Shown here: in pieces, positions 1 to 8,752 of the stretch
Position numbering within the stretch: the first letter of the stretch is position 1
How the letters are laid out: each line of letters opens with the position of its first letter
Origin: Brachyspira intermedia PWS/A
GTDB taxonomy: Bacteria > Spirochaetota > Brachyspiria > Brachyspirales > Brachyspiraceae
DNA: 64,000 nt
Direction: 5' to 3'
Assembly (NCBI RefSeq): GCF_000223215.1
Contig: NC_017243.1
Location: 868,001-932,000 of the forward strand
Notes under the pieces: generated by a model
What the model was told of the DNA's origin: nothing
Databases searched by the model: none
The model's input: the letters and a program-made list of their open reading frames with translations, nothing else
Position numbers and translations under genes: made by a program

Positions 1-84
1 TGATAAAAAATTTTCTTTTTGCTTTTGGTAAAAAAAATTATTTATAAAAAACATTGGAATTAATTTATATTTTTTTCTTATATT

Positions 85-102
85 ATATAGTATAGACTAT
101 AT
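85..102. promoter_or_regulatory. Palindrome in the upstream region of the first gene
   Basis: The sequence ATATAGTATAGACTATAT has 7-bp inverted arms around a 4-bp spacer, about 100 bases before the start codon at 200. It could be an operator or a chance AT-rich dyad. The rest of positions 1-199 is AT-rich and shows nothing else I can name. Confidence 0.3.
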
Positions 103-199
103 TACAAATAAAAAATAGTCAATAAAGAATTATATAATTTTTTATTATTGCCGATATTAATAATGAGATATCATATCTTAATTTTAAGGGGATTATACT

Positions 200-700
200 A
201 TGCCGCCAGTAATAATAGAACATGAAGAATATCCGTCTGTAGTTGTTATTGAGTATAATAGCATATACAGAAATGAATTACAAAATTTTATTCATAATAT
301 AAAAATCAAAGATAATAAAGAAGAAGTTTTTGTTGAACCTTATTTCAATAAAATTCTTCACACAAATAATACTAATATAGGTCTTTTGACTATAGATGGA
401 AGAATTAATGGATATTATTATATAAATAAAGATTGTGTACTTAAATATATATATATGAATTATCCATATAGAAGAAATGGTTTTGCTAAGCTGCTTTTAA
501 CTCATGCCATCAAAGCTAATCCTAATATACAATTTGAGAAGAATGCTAATCAGGCTTATACTAGACTTATCAGTTCTCCTATATTTGAAGATGTGCTTAA
601 AGGCAATTCTTCAGGAGCATTTGATAATTCTGGATCAATGGATACATTTGAAGATCTTAGCGGCGGCGGAAGTAAAGAAGGGGAGCTTACTTTATTTTAA
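200..700 (+). CDS. GNAT-like hypothetical protein
   Basis: A 166-residue protein of uncertain function. Residues about 90-110 (YPYRRNGFAKLLLTHAI) look like the acetyl-CoA-binding motif A of GNAT N-acetyltransferases (R/Q-x-x-G-x-A/G followed by a helix). The preceding strands are a plausible but divergent GNAT core. The C-terminal 40 residues are rich in Ser, Gly and Asp and look disordered. The start ATG has a GGGG ribosome-binding site 9 bases upstream. The 3' end overlaps the proposed start of the following lipoprotein, which suggests co-transcription. The acetyltransferase assignment rests on one motif, and no substrate can be inferred. Confidence 0.6.
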   Translation: MPPVIIEHEEYPSVVVIEYNSIYRNELQNFIHNIKIKDNKEEVFVEPYFNKILHTNNTNIGLLTIDGRINGYYYINKDCVLKYIYMNYPYRRNGFAKLLLTHAIKANPNIQFEKNANQAYTRLISSPIFEDVLKGNSSGAFDNSGSMDTFEDLSGGGSKEGELTLF

Positions 701-1116
701 CTTTAAAAAGATTTTTATATGTAAATACGATACTAATCATATTCCTTATTGTATCATGTGCTCATAATGCAGTTTCAATAGCAGAAGAACCTGTAATTGA
801 AGAAAAAATTAAAGTTTATCGTCTTATAAGTATGCATACTGCTATGAATATAACTATTAGTGTAGATGATAATAAAATATATGGTAAATCTGCTATAAAT
901 GATTATTGGGCTAATTGTAAGATTGATGGAGAAAGCATATCAATAGATATGATAAAAACCACAAGAAAAACTGATAATGCTGAAAAGAGAAGGGCAGAGG
1001 GTGATTATTTATCAATACTTCAAACAGCATATTCAATCAAAATAGAGGGAAACAGACTTATAATATATACAAGGTTTATAGATGAACCTCTTATCTATGA
1101 AGAAATAAAAGATTAA
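694..1116 (+). CDS. Small lipoprotein, apparent ATT start
   Basis: An open frame runs from a stop at 673-675 to the stop at 1116. It begins with a typical lipoprotein signal: Lys-Arg, a hydrophobic stretch and the lipobox LIVSC, followed by about 115 residues of mature protein with no recognised domain. The first ATG (832) lies beyond the lipobox and would discard the signal peptide. No ATG, GTG or TTG precedes the signal in frame. The only near-cognate start is ATT at 694, eight bases after a strong AAGGGGAG ribosome-binding site, overlapping the stop of the upstream gene. Either ATT is used or the original start was lost (TTA at 703 may be a decayed TTG). The mature protein is probably anchored in a membrane. 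Confidence 0.6.
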   Translation: MLTLKRFLYVNTILIIFLIVSCAHNAVSIAEEPVIEEKIKVYRLISMHTAMNITISVDDNKIYGKSAINDYWANCKIDGESISIDMIKTTRKTDNAEKRRAEGDYLSILQTAYSIKIEGNRLIIYTRFIDEPLIYEEIKD

Positions 1117-1132
1117 AAAATGAGAAAATAAA

Positions 1133-1162
1133 GGCTGTACTTAAATAAGTACAGCCTTTTTT
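1133..1162 (+). terminator. Rho-independent terminator
   Basis: A perfect 10-bp stem (GGCTGTACTT paired with AAGTACAGCC) around an AAAT loop is followed by six T. It closes the plus-strand pair at 200-1116. The stem may also serve the convergent minus-strand transcript. Confidence 0.9.
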
Positions 1163-1176
1163 ATATTGCTTTATTG

Positions 1177-1332
1177 TTAGCGATATATTAAACTAGCAAT
1201 ATATCTTACAAACTCAGCTATTAAAAAGATCATTACTATGAAACCCAAGAATATCCAAGATTTCAAAGTTCTTTTTCTAGTTTCCTTTTTATTAAATTCT
1301 CTCCTAAAAGGATCGTTATTATCATATTCCAT
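1177..1332 (-). CDS. 51-residue single-span membrane protein
   Basis: A short ORF lies 14 bases downstream of mglC on the same strand and so probably in the mgl transcript. The N-terminal half is highly charged (Arg/Lys-rich, with a DNNDPFRREF segment). It is followed by one hydrophobic helix (about residues 26-44) and a short basic tail. The ATG is preceded by AGGG about 8 bases upstream. I do not recognise the family. The topology (basic N-terminus inside, one membrane helix) is typical of small membrane-associated regulators, but no function can be assigned. Confidence 0.55.
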   Translation of the reverse strand: MEYDNNDPFRREFNKKETRKRTLKSWIFLGFIVMIFLIAEFVRYIASLIYR

Positions 1333-1346
1333 AATAAAACCCTATA

Positions 1347-2369
1347 TCATACTTTTTTCAAATATTTTTGTGTATCAACTGCAACAGCAGCAATTATGAT
1401 AGCACCCTTAATGATGTATTGCATATATGGAGAAATACCAACGAATGACATACCATAGTTAATAACTTGGAATATCAATACACCAGATACAATACCTATA
1501 ATAGAACCGATACCGCCAGAGAAAGAAACTCCTCCTACAACACAAGCAGCAATAGCATCAAGTTCATAACCGTTACCTAAGTTGTTAGTAGCAGATCCAA
1601 CACGAGCAACCTCTAATGAACCAGCTATACCATATAAAGCACCAGCCATAGTATATACTATCATAAGAGTAAGAGGAATGTTTACACCAGAAACAGCAGC
1701 AGCTTCAGGGTTGCCTCCAACAGCAAATATATTTTTACCTAATTTAGTTTTATTCCAAATAACCCACATTATCAAGGTTATAATGACAGCAAATATGATC
1801 AAATATGATATAGTGAAGCCTCCTAATTTTATACCGCCTTGAGCAAGATTAGTAAATCTAGGATCAAGTCCTCCGATAGGCTGAGCACCATAAGGAGGTC
1901 TGTCAAAATAAGTACTAGTTACACCATAAAGTATAAGCTGCATACCTAAAGTGGCAATAAATGGAGTTACATAAAGTTTAGAAATGATAAAACCGTTTAT
2001 AAGACCGAATATCATAAGTATAAGCATAACTAAGAGTATAGGAAGTATAACCGGAAGCATAGGTAAATCCGGATACATTCTAGTAGGGTTAGAAGGAGAT
2101 TGTAAAAGTGAAGCACTTACAACCGCAGCAAGTCCTACAGCTCTACCAGCACCTAAATCGTTACCTTGAGTAACAAGAAGTGTTCCAATACCTACAGCTA
2201 TTATCATACGAGTAGAAGCTTGAGCAAATATATTTAAGAAGTTGCTCAATCTGAAGAAAGTAGGCTCTTTAATGATAATACCTATAAGTATTACAAGTAA
2301 TGCTGCAAATATAGCATTGTTTAATACAAATGATTTAATAGTTTTAATGTTTATTTTATTTTTATCCAT
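1347..2369 (-). CDS. mglC: Galactose/methyl galactoside ABC transporter permease MglC
   Basis: A 340-residue inner-membrane permease of the BPD_transp_2 (RbsC/MglC) family, close to the 336 residues of E. coli MglC. It has multiple hydrophobic helices and the family signature NGFIISKLYVTPFIATLG, plus GGVSFSGGIGSIIGIVSGVL near the C-terminus. It would form the transmembrane channel of the MglBAC importer, working with MglA (21 bases upstream) and the lipoprotein MglB. The ATG has a GGAAGG ribosome-binding site 3-8 bases upstream. It is the third gene of the mglB-mglA-mglC transcription unit. Confidence 0.95.
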   Translation of the reverse strand: MDKNKINIKTIKSFVLNNAIFAALLVILIGIIIKEPTFFRLSNFLNIFAQASTRMIIAVGIGTLLVTQGNDLGAGRAVGLAAVVSASLLQSPSNPTRMYPDLPMLPVILPILLVMLILMIFGLINGFIISKLYVTPFIATLGMQLILYGVTSTYFDRPPYGAQPIGGLDPRFTNLAQGGIKLGGFTISYLIIFAVIITLIMWVIWNKTKLGKNIFAVGGNPEAAAVSGVNIPLTLMIVYTMAGALYGIAGSLEVARVGSATNNLGNGYELDAIAACVVGGVSFSGGIGSIIGIVSGVLIFQVINYGMSFVGISPYMQYIIKGAIIIAAVAVDTQKYLKKV

Positions 2370-2390
2370 GATCCTTCCTTTTGATTAAAA

Positions 2391-3896
2391 TTATAAATAT
2401 TTAGCAGACAATGCCATGATTTCTTCTTGATTAGTATTTTTAGTTTCAACAATACCAGCCACTCTTCCATTACTCATAACCATGATTCTGTCAGTGATAC
2501 CGAGTAATTCAGGCATTTCAGAACTAACCACTATTACAGCTTTTCCAACAGTAGCTAAATCTATAATAAGTCTGTATATATCATATTTAGCACCAACGTC
2601 AATACCTCTTGTAGGCTCATCAAGCATAAGAATATCAGGTTTACTTAAAAGCCATCTTCCTAATATAACTTTCTGCTGATTACCTCCTGATAATGATTGT
2701 ATAGCTGTTTTTTCAGAAGGAGTTTTTACCTGCATACTGTCTATAACCCATTTTGTATCTTCCTGCATCTTTTTATTATCCAAGAATCCAAATTTATTTT
2801 TGTAATGGTCTATATTAGCTATAGTAGAATTGAAATTGATAGATAGCATACCGAATATACCTGTTTGTCTTCTTTCTTCGGTAACCAAAGCAAATCCATT
2901 TTTTATAGCTTTTCTTGTAGAAGAATTGTTAACTTCTTCAGACATTTTAAATACATGACCTGAAGATAAAGTTCTCATACCGAATATACTTTCTAGTACT
3001 TCAGTTCTTTTTGCTCCAACAAGTCCTGCAATACCAAATACTTCTCCTTTTCTTACACTAAAGTTAACTTCTTTAAGAGAAGGCTGATAAAATGCAGTGA
3101 AATCTTTTATTTCTAAAATATCCTCTCCAGGAACATTTGTTTTTTCAGGGAAACGATTAGTTAAATCTCTTCCTACCATCTGTTTAATAATCATATCAGT
3201 AGTTAATTCTTTAGATGGGGTAGTGGCAACATATTTACCGTCTCTCATTATAGTAACTTCATCAGATATTTGAAGTATTTCTTCCATCTTGTGAGATATG
3301 TAGATCATACCTACGCCTCTGCTTTGAAGTTTTCTAATGATTTTAAATAATTTAGCAACTTCTTTTTCAGTAAGAGAACTTGTAGGCTCATCTAACACCA
3401 ATATTTTAGAATTATAAGAAACCGCTTTTGCTATCTCTACCATTTGCATTTCAGATACAGATAATGTAGATACTTTTGTTCTAGGATCTAGAGGTATTTC
3501 CAAATCATCAAAAATTGCCTTAGTATCATCATACATCTTTTTCTCATCAATAATAACGCCGTATTTGGTAGGATATTTTCCAAGCCATATATTATCTTGT
3601 ATATTTCTTTGTCTAACTTGGTTAAGTTCTTGGTGTACCATAGCTACACCATTATTCAAAGCTTGTTTGGGTGATATAAAGTTTACTTCTTTACCATCTA
3701 AGAATATATGTCCTTCATCTTTACGGTATATACCGAATAAACATTTCATCAAAGTAGATTTTCCAGCACCATTTTCACCCATAAGAGCAACTACTTCGCC
3801 CTCTCTTACGGTTAGCTGTACATCATCTAATGCTTTAACACCCGGAAAAGACTTTGAAATACCTTTCATTTCAAGAACAATTTTTTTATTATCCAT
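2391..3896 (-). CDS. mglA: Galactose/methyl galactoside ABC transporter ATP-binding protein MglA
   Basis: A sugar importer ATPase with two tandem ABC domains. The first has Walker [10 protein letters not shown], the signature [15 protein letters not shown] and Walker [12 protein letters not shown]. The second has the degenerate P-loop GLVGAKRTE and the signature LSGGNQQKV, as expected for the MglA/RbsA family. I place the start at the ATG at 3896 (MDNKK), 501 residues, because AAAGG lies 8 bases before it. An upstream in-frame TTG overlaps that ribosome-binding site and is unlikely to be used. It lies between mglB, separated by a strong stem-loop, and mglC. Confidence 0.95.
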   Translation of the reverse strand: MDNKKIVLEMKGISKSFPGVKALDDVQLTVREGEVVALMGENGAGKSTLMKCLFGIYRKDEGHIFLDGKEVNFISPKQALNNGVAMVHQELNQVRQRNIQDNIWLGKYPTKYGVIIDEKKMYDDTKAIFDDLEIPLDPRTKVSTLSVSEMQMVEIAKAVSYNSKILVLDEPTSSLTEKEVAKLFKIIRKLQSRGVGMIYISHKMEEILQISDEVTIMRDGKYVATTPSKELTTDMIIKQMVGRDLTNRFPEKTNVPGEDILEIKDFTAFYQPSLKEVNFSVRKGEVFGIAGLVGAKRTEVLESIFGMRTLSSGHVFKMSEEVNNSSTRKAIKNGFALVTEERRQTGIFGMLSINFNSTIANIDHYKNKFGFLDNKKMQEDTKWVIDSMQVKTPSEKTAIQSLSGGNQQKVILGRWLLSKPDILMLDEPTRGIDVGAKYDIYRLIIDLATVGKAVIVVSSEMPELLGITDRIMVMSNGRVAGIVETKNTNQEEIMALSAKYL

Positions 3897-3959
3897 ATTA
3901 AAACCTTTATTTTTCAAACTCTGCTAATATAAAAATAAATTAGATATTAGATAATTAAG

Positions 3960-3993
3960 AAACAGGGATATTAAAAGATTAATATCCCTGTTT
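3960..3993 (-). terminator. mglB-mglA intercistronic stem-loop (attenuator)
   Basis: A 15-bp perfect stem (AAACAGGGATATTAA with its complement) encloses an AAGA/TCTT loop in the gap between mglB and mglA. On the minus strand it is followed by a modest TTTCTT tract. It may terminate most transcripts or protect the 3' end of mglB mRNA. Either would make the binding protein more abundant than the membrane components, a common arrangement in ABC import operons. Confidence 0.8.
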
Positions 3994-4009
3994 TATCACA
4001 AATTAATTA

Positions 4010-5056
4010 TTATTTATAAGCTTCTTCAGCAACGTTTATATTGTCTTTAGTTATAGGTACATAAGGGACGCGAACTGCTTTAACTTCGTCTAAAGTCCAA
4101 GTAGTACCATCTAATGGGTCTTTTCCAGCAGCAACATTTAAAGTAATGTCAACTAGAGCTTGAGATTGACCAACTGGGTCATTAAGAACAGAACCTACTA
4201 CAGTTCCTTTTTTGATTTCATTGATCATATCAGGAATAGCATCAACACCTACTATAGGTATGAATTTAGTAGTATCGCCTTCTTTGTTGTATCCTAAAGC
4301 TTGTACTGACTGTAAAGCACCTAAAGCCATAGCGTCATTGTTACAGAATATATATTCAAGTTTATCACCGTATTTCTGTATCCAAGCATCAACTATATCT
4401 TTAGCTTTTGCAGTGTCCCACATAGCTGTTTGTTCTTCTAATTTTTCTACTTTAAGACCATTGTTAGTAACGTATAAAGTAACATGGCTAGTTCTAGCTT
4501 CAGCATCTGGGTGTCCTGGTTCGCCTTTTAATAAAGCATACTGTATAATTCCATCACCGTTTTTGTCCCAAGTAGGATTAGCTTTCCAAGTATCTACAAC
4601 GATTTTACCTTGCATATCGCCTGATTCTTCTGGAGTAGTTCCTACATACCAAGTTTTATCATAGCTAGCCATAGCTTCAGCACTAGGCTGTTTGTTGAAG
4701 AATACAACAGGTATATTTTTAGTTTTAGCTTTATCTATGATAGTTTGAGCTGCTTGAGGGTCTACCAAGTTAATAGCTAATGCTTTTGAATCTTTTTGAA
4801 TCATAACATCAACTTGGTCATTTTGCTGAGCTTGGTTGTTTTGTGAGTCATTGATTATCAAATTTGCTTTTCCGCTAATTCTAGTTTCAATGTTTCTTCT
4901 GTAGAATGACATAAAGTTATCATCGTAACGATAAATTGTTACTCCGATAGTTGGGCCATCAGTAGTTGTGGATGAAGAAGATCCGCCTCCGCAAGATACC
5001 ACGAAAAGTGAAGACATTATAAATAATGCCGCCATAACGATAAGTGACTTTTTCAT
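4010..5056 (-). CDS. mglB: Galactose/glucose-binding lipoprotein MglB (copy 1)
   Basis: A 348-residue substrate-binding lipoprotein: signal MKKSLIV, lipobox VVSC, then a Gly/Ser-rich linker. It aligns well with E. coli MglB from memory. YDDNFMS (sugar-contacting Asp14/Phe16), INLVD (Asn91), GHPDAEAR (His152, Asp154, Arg158), TAMWDT (Trp183), NNDAMALGA (Asn211) and GVDAIP (Asp236) are all present, as is the calcium loop DKNGDGIIQ. It should therefore bind D-glucose and D-galactose. The ATG has AAGGAG upstream. It is first in the operon with mglA and mglC and has its own promoter (5100-5127). Confidence 0.95.
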   Translation of the reverse strand: MKKSLIVMAALFIMSSLFVVSCGGGSSSSTTTDGPTIGVTIYRYDDNFMSFYRRNIETRISGKANLIINDSQNNQAQQNDQVDVMIQKDSKALAINLVDPQAAQTIIDKAKTKNIPVVFFNKQPSAEAMASYDKTWYVGTTPEESGDMQGKIVVDTWKANPTWDKNGDGIIQYALLKGEPGHPDAEARTSHVTLYVTNNGLKVEKLEEQTAMWDTAKAKDIVDAWIQKYGDKLEYIFCNNDAMALGALQSVQALGYNKEGDTTKFIPIVGVDAIPDMINEIKKGTVVGSVLNDPVGQSQALVDITLNVAAGKDPLDGTTWTLDEVKAVRVPYVPITKDNINVAEEAYK

Positions 5057-5099
5057 ATTAGAAAACTCCTTAAATTAATTAATATTCTCTTAATTAATT

Positions 5100-5127
5100 A
5101 GTATATAAATTTATTTTATTAAATCAA
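5100..5127 (-). promoter_or_regulatory. Probable promoter of mglBAC
   Basis: On the minus strand a TTGATT (-35) and TATACT (-10) are separated by 16 bases. The -10 element lies about 45 bases upstream of the mglB start codon. A dyad GTTATC-N11-GATAAC (5179-5201) sits some 50 bases further upstream, where an activator or repressor could bind. Confidence 0.6.
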
Positions 5128-5178
5128 GTAAAATCACTTTTTTTGACTTTTGGATATTTATATGAAGTCTAATTTTAT

Positions 5179-5201
5179 GTTATCTTTAGTGTTATGATAA
5201 C
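5179..5201. promoter_or_regulatory. Dyad containing the GTTATGATAAC motif upstream of mglB copy 1
   Basis: The half-sites GTTATC and GATAAC are 11 bases apart, and the right part itself forms GTTATGATAAC, a 5-1-5 palindrome. The same 10-11 bp motif occurs upstream of four other genes in this window, so it is a candidate regulator-binding site. The regulator is unknown. Confidence 0.4.
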
Positions 5202-5264
5202 TTTATTTACACTTTTTATTTTTATTTGTAAATATAATTTATATAATGAAAAAAAATGCTATAT

Positions 5265-5307
5265 AAAAAAGGCAAATTATTGCTTGAATAATACAATAAC
5301 TTGCCTT
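5265..5307 (-). terminator. Terminator downstream of mglB copy 2
   Basis: On the minus strand AAGGCAAGTTATTG pairs with CAATAATTTGCCTT (14 bp including one G-U pair) and is followed by TTTTTTAT. It separates the mglB3-mglB2 unit from mglBAC. Confidence 0.85.
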
Positions 5308-5342
5308 TGATAATCAATATAGTAATTAATAATATTTACAAT

Positions 5343-6371
5343 TTATTTATAAGCCTCAGCAGCATCATTTATATTTTCTAATGTGATAGCTCTATAAGGT
5401 ACTCTTACAGCTTTTACCTCATCTAATTTGTATTCTGTTCCTGTTAATACATCATTTCCATTTGCAGCATTCATAACCATATCAACTACAGCTTTAGCCT
5501 GATCTTTAGGGCTTTGTAAAACAGTACCAACTACAGTTCCTTTTTTAATTTCTTCAATAATTTCAGGAATAGCATCAACACCAACTATAGGTATGAATTT
5601 ATTGCTGTCTCCTATGTTGTAACCTTGTTTTTGAATAGATTTTAATGCTCCCAAAGCCATAGCATCATTATTTGAGAATATAAACTCTATACTGTTTCCA
5701 TATTTTTCTACCCAAGAGTCAGCGGCTGTTTGAGCCTGAAGTATATCCCAATTTGCTGTTTGTTCATCTAATTGTTCTATAGTTATTCCATTATTAGTTA
5801 AAACTGATTTAATTCTTTCTGTTCTAGCTTCAGCATCTGGGTGTCCTGCCTCTCCTTTTAATAAAACATATTGAATTTTTCCATCTCCATTTTTATCCCA
5901 AGCAGGATTCTCTTGCCAAGCCTTAACTACTATATCACCCTGTATATTTCCAGATTCTTCACTCAAAGTACCTACATACCATGCTTTATCATAAAGCATC
6001 ATATCTTCTTTGCTAGGCTCTTTATTGAAAAATATTACAGGTATTCCTGTAGGCTTTATTTTATTAATCATAAAACTAGCTGATGCAGGATCTACTAAGT
6101 TAATTGCTAAAGCATCAACCTCTCTTTGAATGGCAGCATCTACTTGATCATTTTGCTTAACCTGATCATTTTCTGAATCATTCATTATAAATTTAGCTTT
6201 TCCATTTAACATAGTTTCAATATTTCTTCTCATAAATGAAATAAAGGCATCATCATATCTGTAAATAGTAATACCAACTTCTATTTCATTATTAGCTTTT
6301 GAAGAATTGCCGCAGCTTACTAATGATATAAACAATAAAATTGATGAAATAGTAACTATTGCTTTATTCAT
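5343..6371 (-). CDS. mglB: Galactose/glucose-binding lipoprotein MglB (copy 2)
   Basis: A paralogue of the operon-borne MglB, about 342 residues, with lipobox SLVSC. All sugar contacts of E. coli MglB that I can place are retained: YDDAF, INLVD, GHPDAEAR, TANWD, NNDAMALGA and GVDAIP. The calcium loop is DKNGDGKIQ. It should still bind a glucose/galactose-type ligand, possibly with different affinity. I choose the ATG at 6371 (MNKAIV), six bases after GGAG; a TTG 12 bases further upstream overlaps that site. It follows copy 3 by 84 bases with no obvious terminator between, and ends at a strong terminator. It has no permease or ATPase of its own and presumably delivers sugar to MglAC. Confidence 0.92.
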   Translation of the reverse strand: MNKAIVTISSILLFISLVSCGNSSKANNEIEVGITIYRYDDAFISFMRRNIETMLNGKAKFIMNDSENDQVKQNDQVDAAIQREVDALAINLVDPASASFMINKIKPTGIPVIFFNKEPSKEDMMLYDKAWYVGTLSEESGNIQGDIVVKAWQENPAWDKNGDGKIQYVLLKGEAGHPDAEARTERIKSVLTNNGITIEQLDEQTANWDILQAQTAADSWVEKYGNSIEFIFSNNDAMALGALKSIQKQGYNIGDSNKFIPIVGVDAIPEIIEEIKKGTVVGTVLQSPKDQAKAVVDMVMNAANGNDVLTGTEYKLDEVKAVRVPYRAITLENINDAAEAYK

Positions 6372-6455
6372 AAAAAACTCCAATTTTTTATATAATAATA
6401 TCCAGTTTATTAAAAAAAGATATATAAGTCAAATTAAATTATGAAAAAATATAAT

Positions 6456-7472
6456 TTATTTATATATTTTTATTGCAGTATCTATATTAGATTTATTTAC
6501 AGGTATATAAGGTATTACAATATATTTATCATTATAAATGGTAAAATGTAAACCGTCTAAAGGAGATTTTCCGCTTATTATATTACTTGAAACAGAGCAT
6601 AGCGTTTGAGCCTGTATTTGAGGATTTTGCATAACAGTTGCAAATATTCCATAATTATTAATCTCTTCCAAGCATTCAGGTATTCCATCTATTCCTATTA
6701 TAGGTACATAATTAAGCATTCTGCTGCTGTTATTATATTTAAATTCTCTCAAAGTATCCAATGCCCCTAATGCCATATTATCATTATTACATATTATATA
6801 CTCTATTTTTTTACCGTATTTAGATATTAAAGTTTTCATTACCTTTGCTGCTTCGTCTCTTCTTCCCATAGCTGAAACTTCTTCTAGTACATTTAATTTT
6901 ATATTATTAGAAGCTATGTATTTTTTCATATACTCTGTTCTTTTTATAGTGTCAGTATCATTCAAATCGCCTTTTAATATGACACATTGTATTTTACCAT
7001 CTTCATTTTTATCCCAATTCATTCTGTCTTTCCAACTTTCTACTATTACCCTGCCTTGAGCACTTCCTGCCTCTTCGCTTATTCCGCCTATATACCAAAC
7101 CTTATCATAAGTTTTTACAACTTCTAGTCCCGGTTCTCTATTAAAAAATATTATGGGTTTATTATTTATGCTTATTTTATCCAATACTTTTTGAGCTTGA
7201 GATTTATCTACCAAATTTATAGCTAATAGATTGACATTCTTTTGTAAGAACATATCTATTTGACCATTTTGAGTTGATTGACTATTATAAGAGTCTGCCA
7301 TAAGCAGAGAAGTATTTCTATTTATATTTTTTTCTATATACTGCTTTAAAAAACTCATATAACTGTCATCGTATCTATAAAGTGCCACACCTATAGAATT
7401 TGTTTTTTTCTGTGTATACAATAACACAGAAGATGATAATAATACTAATAATAAAATAATAAATCTTTTCAT
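6456..7472 (-). CDS. Divergent MglB-like periplasmic protein (copy 3)
   Basis: A 338-residue MglB paralogue with a hydrophobic N-terminal signal but no lipobox cysteine, so it is probably soluble or signal-anchored rather than lipidated. The fold markers remain: calcium loop DKNEDGKIQ, INLVD, NNDNMALGA and GIDGIP. The ligand pocket is altered. The Phe16 equivalent is Tyr (YDDSY). GHPDAEAR is replaced by NDTDTIKR, losing His152 but keeping Asp154 and Arg158. TAMWD is replaced by SAMGR, losing the stacking Trp183. A changed ligand or a non-binding sensory role is likely. It is first in the transcript with copy 2, behind a consensus promoter, and has a TAGGAG ribosome-binding site. Confidence 0.88.
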   Translation of the reverse strand: MKRFIILLLVLLSSSVLLYTQKKTNSIGVALYRYDDSYMSFLKQYIEKNINRNTSLLMADSYNSQSTQNGQIDMFLQKNVNLLAINLVDKSQAQKVLDKISINNKPIIFFNREPGLEVVKTYDKVWYIGGISEEAGSAQGRVIVESWKDRMNWDKNEDGKIQCVILKGDLNDTDTIKRTEYMKKYIASNNIKLNVLEEVSAMGRRDEAAKVMKTLISKYGKKIEYIICNNDNMALGALDTLREFKYNNSSRMLNYVPIIGIDGIPECLEEINNYGIFATVMQNPQIQAQTLCSVSSNIISGKSPLDGLHFTIYNDKYIVIPYIPVNKSNIDTAIKIYK

Positions 7473-7501
7473 TTATATATACTCCTAATAATGACTTTTA
7501 A

Positions 7502-7529
7502 ATTATAGTAAAATAGTTTTTATTGTCAA
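7502..7529 (-). promoter_or_regulatory. Consensus sigma-70 promoter of mglB copy 3
   Basis: On the minus strand TTGACA and TATAAT are separated by 16 bases. The predicted start of transcription lies about 23 bases before the ATG at 7472. Both hexamers are perfect, suggesting strong expression of the mglB3-mglB2 unit. Confidence 0.85.
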
Positions 7530-7678
7530 GTTTATAAATATTCAAATATGATTTTTATATTATGAAAGTTTGTTTTTTTATACAAAAAATATATAAAACT
7601 TTTTTAGTTATTATAAAATATGATTTAATGTTTTTTATTTTTTAAAATGATTTATAATGAAAAAAAATATAAAATATA

Positions 7679-8752
7679 ATGGATTTTAATGCTATGAATA
7701 AAGTAGAAGTAAAAATAAAAAATGATTCGATTATCAATTATGATATTTTAGTTCAAAAAGGATTGATAAAAGATACTGGTAAATTAGTAAAAAATATACT
7801 AAGAGGAAAAAGAGCCTTAATAGTTACAGATGATATAGTAGATAAACTTTATACTAATATAGTAAAAGAAAGTTTAGAAAAGGAAGATATTATCACTTCT
7901 GTATGCGTTCTTCCAAATGGAGAGCCTAATAAAAATATAGAAAGCATTAATAATATATTCTCCGCATTGGCAAAAAATGAATTAAGCCGTAAGGATATAA
8001 TAATTGCATTGGGAGGCGGAGTAATAGGAGATATGGCCGGATATGCTGCTGCTGTTTGGATGAGGGGGATAGATTTTGTGCAGATTCCAACTACATTGCT
8101 TGCATGTGTAGATTCTTCTGTTGGCGGAAAGACAGGTATTAATATAAAAGAAGGTAAAAATTTAGTAGGTGCTTTTCATAGTCCAAAACTTGTTATAATA
8201 GACAGTAATACTTTATTAAGCCTTCCTAAAAGGGAGTTTAATGAAGGAATGGCTGAAGTTATCAAGCATGCATTTTTATTTGATGAGGCACTTTTGGAAT
8301 TGATAGAGGCACATGTTCATAATAATACTAATTTGGATATGGATTTTGTATTAAAGAGAAACTGCGAATTAAAGGCTCATATTGTAGAAATAGATTATAA
8401 AGAGCAGAAAGAAAGAATGTTTTTAAACTTCGGACATACTATAGGGCATAGCGTTGAGAATGCTGCTGGTTATGGTGTATTGCTTCATGGGGAGGCTGTT
8501 GCTATAGGTATGATTTTTGCTATAGAGTATGGTATTAGAAAAGGCATCACTAAAGATAAAAATATATTAGAAAGAGCCAAAAATATATTGAGTAAATTCT
8601 CTCTCCCAATATCAATACCTGATAATATGAATTTAAAAGATTCAATTAAACTCGATAAAAAAAGAAGCGATGATAAAATCAATTTCGTATTTTTAGAATC
8701 TATTGGAAAGCCTTGTGTTGAAAAAGTAAGTGTGGAGGATATTTTAAAATGA
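7679..8752 (+). CDS. aroB: 3-dehydroquinate synthase
   Basis: AroB, the second enzyme of the shikimate pathway, converts DAHP to 3-dehydroquinate using NAD and a divalent metal. The protein has the NAD-binding ALGGGVIGDMAG, the substrate region QIPTTLLACVDSSVGGKTGIN, and zinc-ligand segments EVIKHAF, NFGHTIGHSVE and LLHGEAVAIGM. Its 357 residues match the family. The start is uncertain: ATG 7679 (MDFNAMNKV) and ATG 7694 (MNKVEV) are both possible and neither has a clear ribosome-binding site. The latter fits a TATAAT at 7675-7680 better. Its stop overlaps the start of the following lipoprotein by 4 bases (ATGA). Confidence 0.93.
   Translation: MDFNAMNKVEVKIKNDSIINYDILVQKGLIKDTGKLVKNILRGKRALIVTDDIVDKLYTNIVKESLEKEDIITSVCVLPNGEPNKNIESINNIFSALAKNELSRKDIIIALGGGVIGDMAGYAAAVWMRGIDFVQIPTTLLACVDSSVGGKTGINIKEGKNLVGAFHSPKLVIIDSNTLLSLPKREFNEGMAEVIKHAFLFDEALLELIEAHVHNNTNLDMDFVLKRNCELKAHIVEIDYKEQKERMFLNFGHTIGHSVENAAGYGVLLHGEAVAIGMIFAIEYGIRKGITKDKNILERAKNILSKFSLPISIPDNMNLKDSIKLDKKRSDDKINFVFLESIGKPCVEKVSVEDILK

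Noticed and set aside
504-767. Open frame overlapping the GNAT-like gene
   Set aside because: It is a shadow in another frame, with no ribosome-binding site and no protein-like composition. The GNAT-like and lipoprotein frames explain the region.
5057-5100. TTAATTAA repeats in the mglB leader as an operator
   Set aside because: They are short pure-AT repeats in AT-rich DNA, with no matching copy before other genes, so chance is sufficient.
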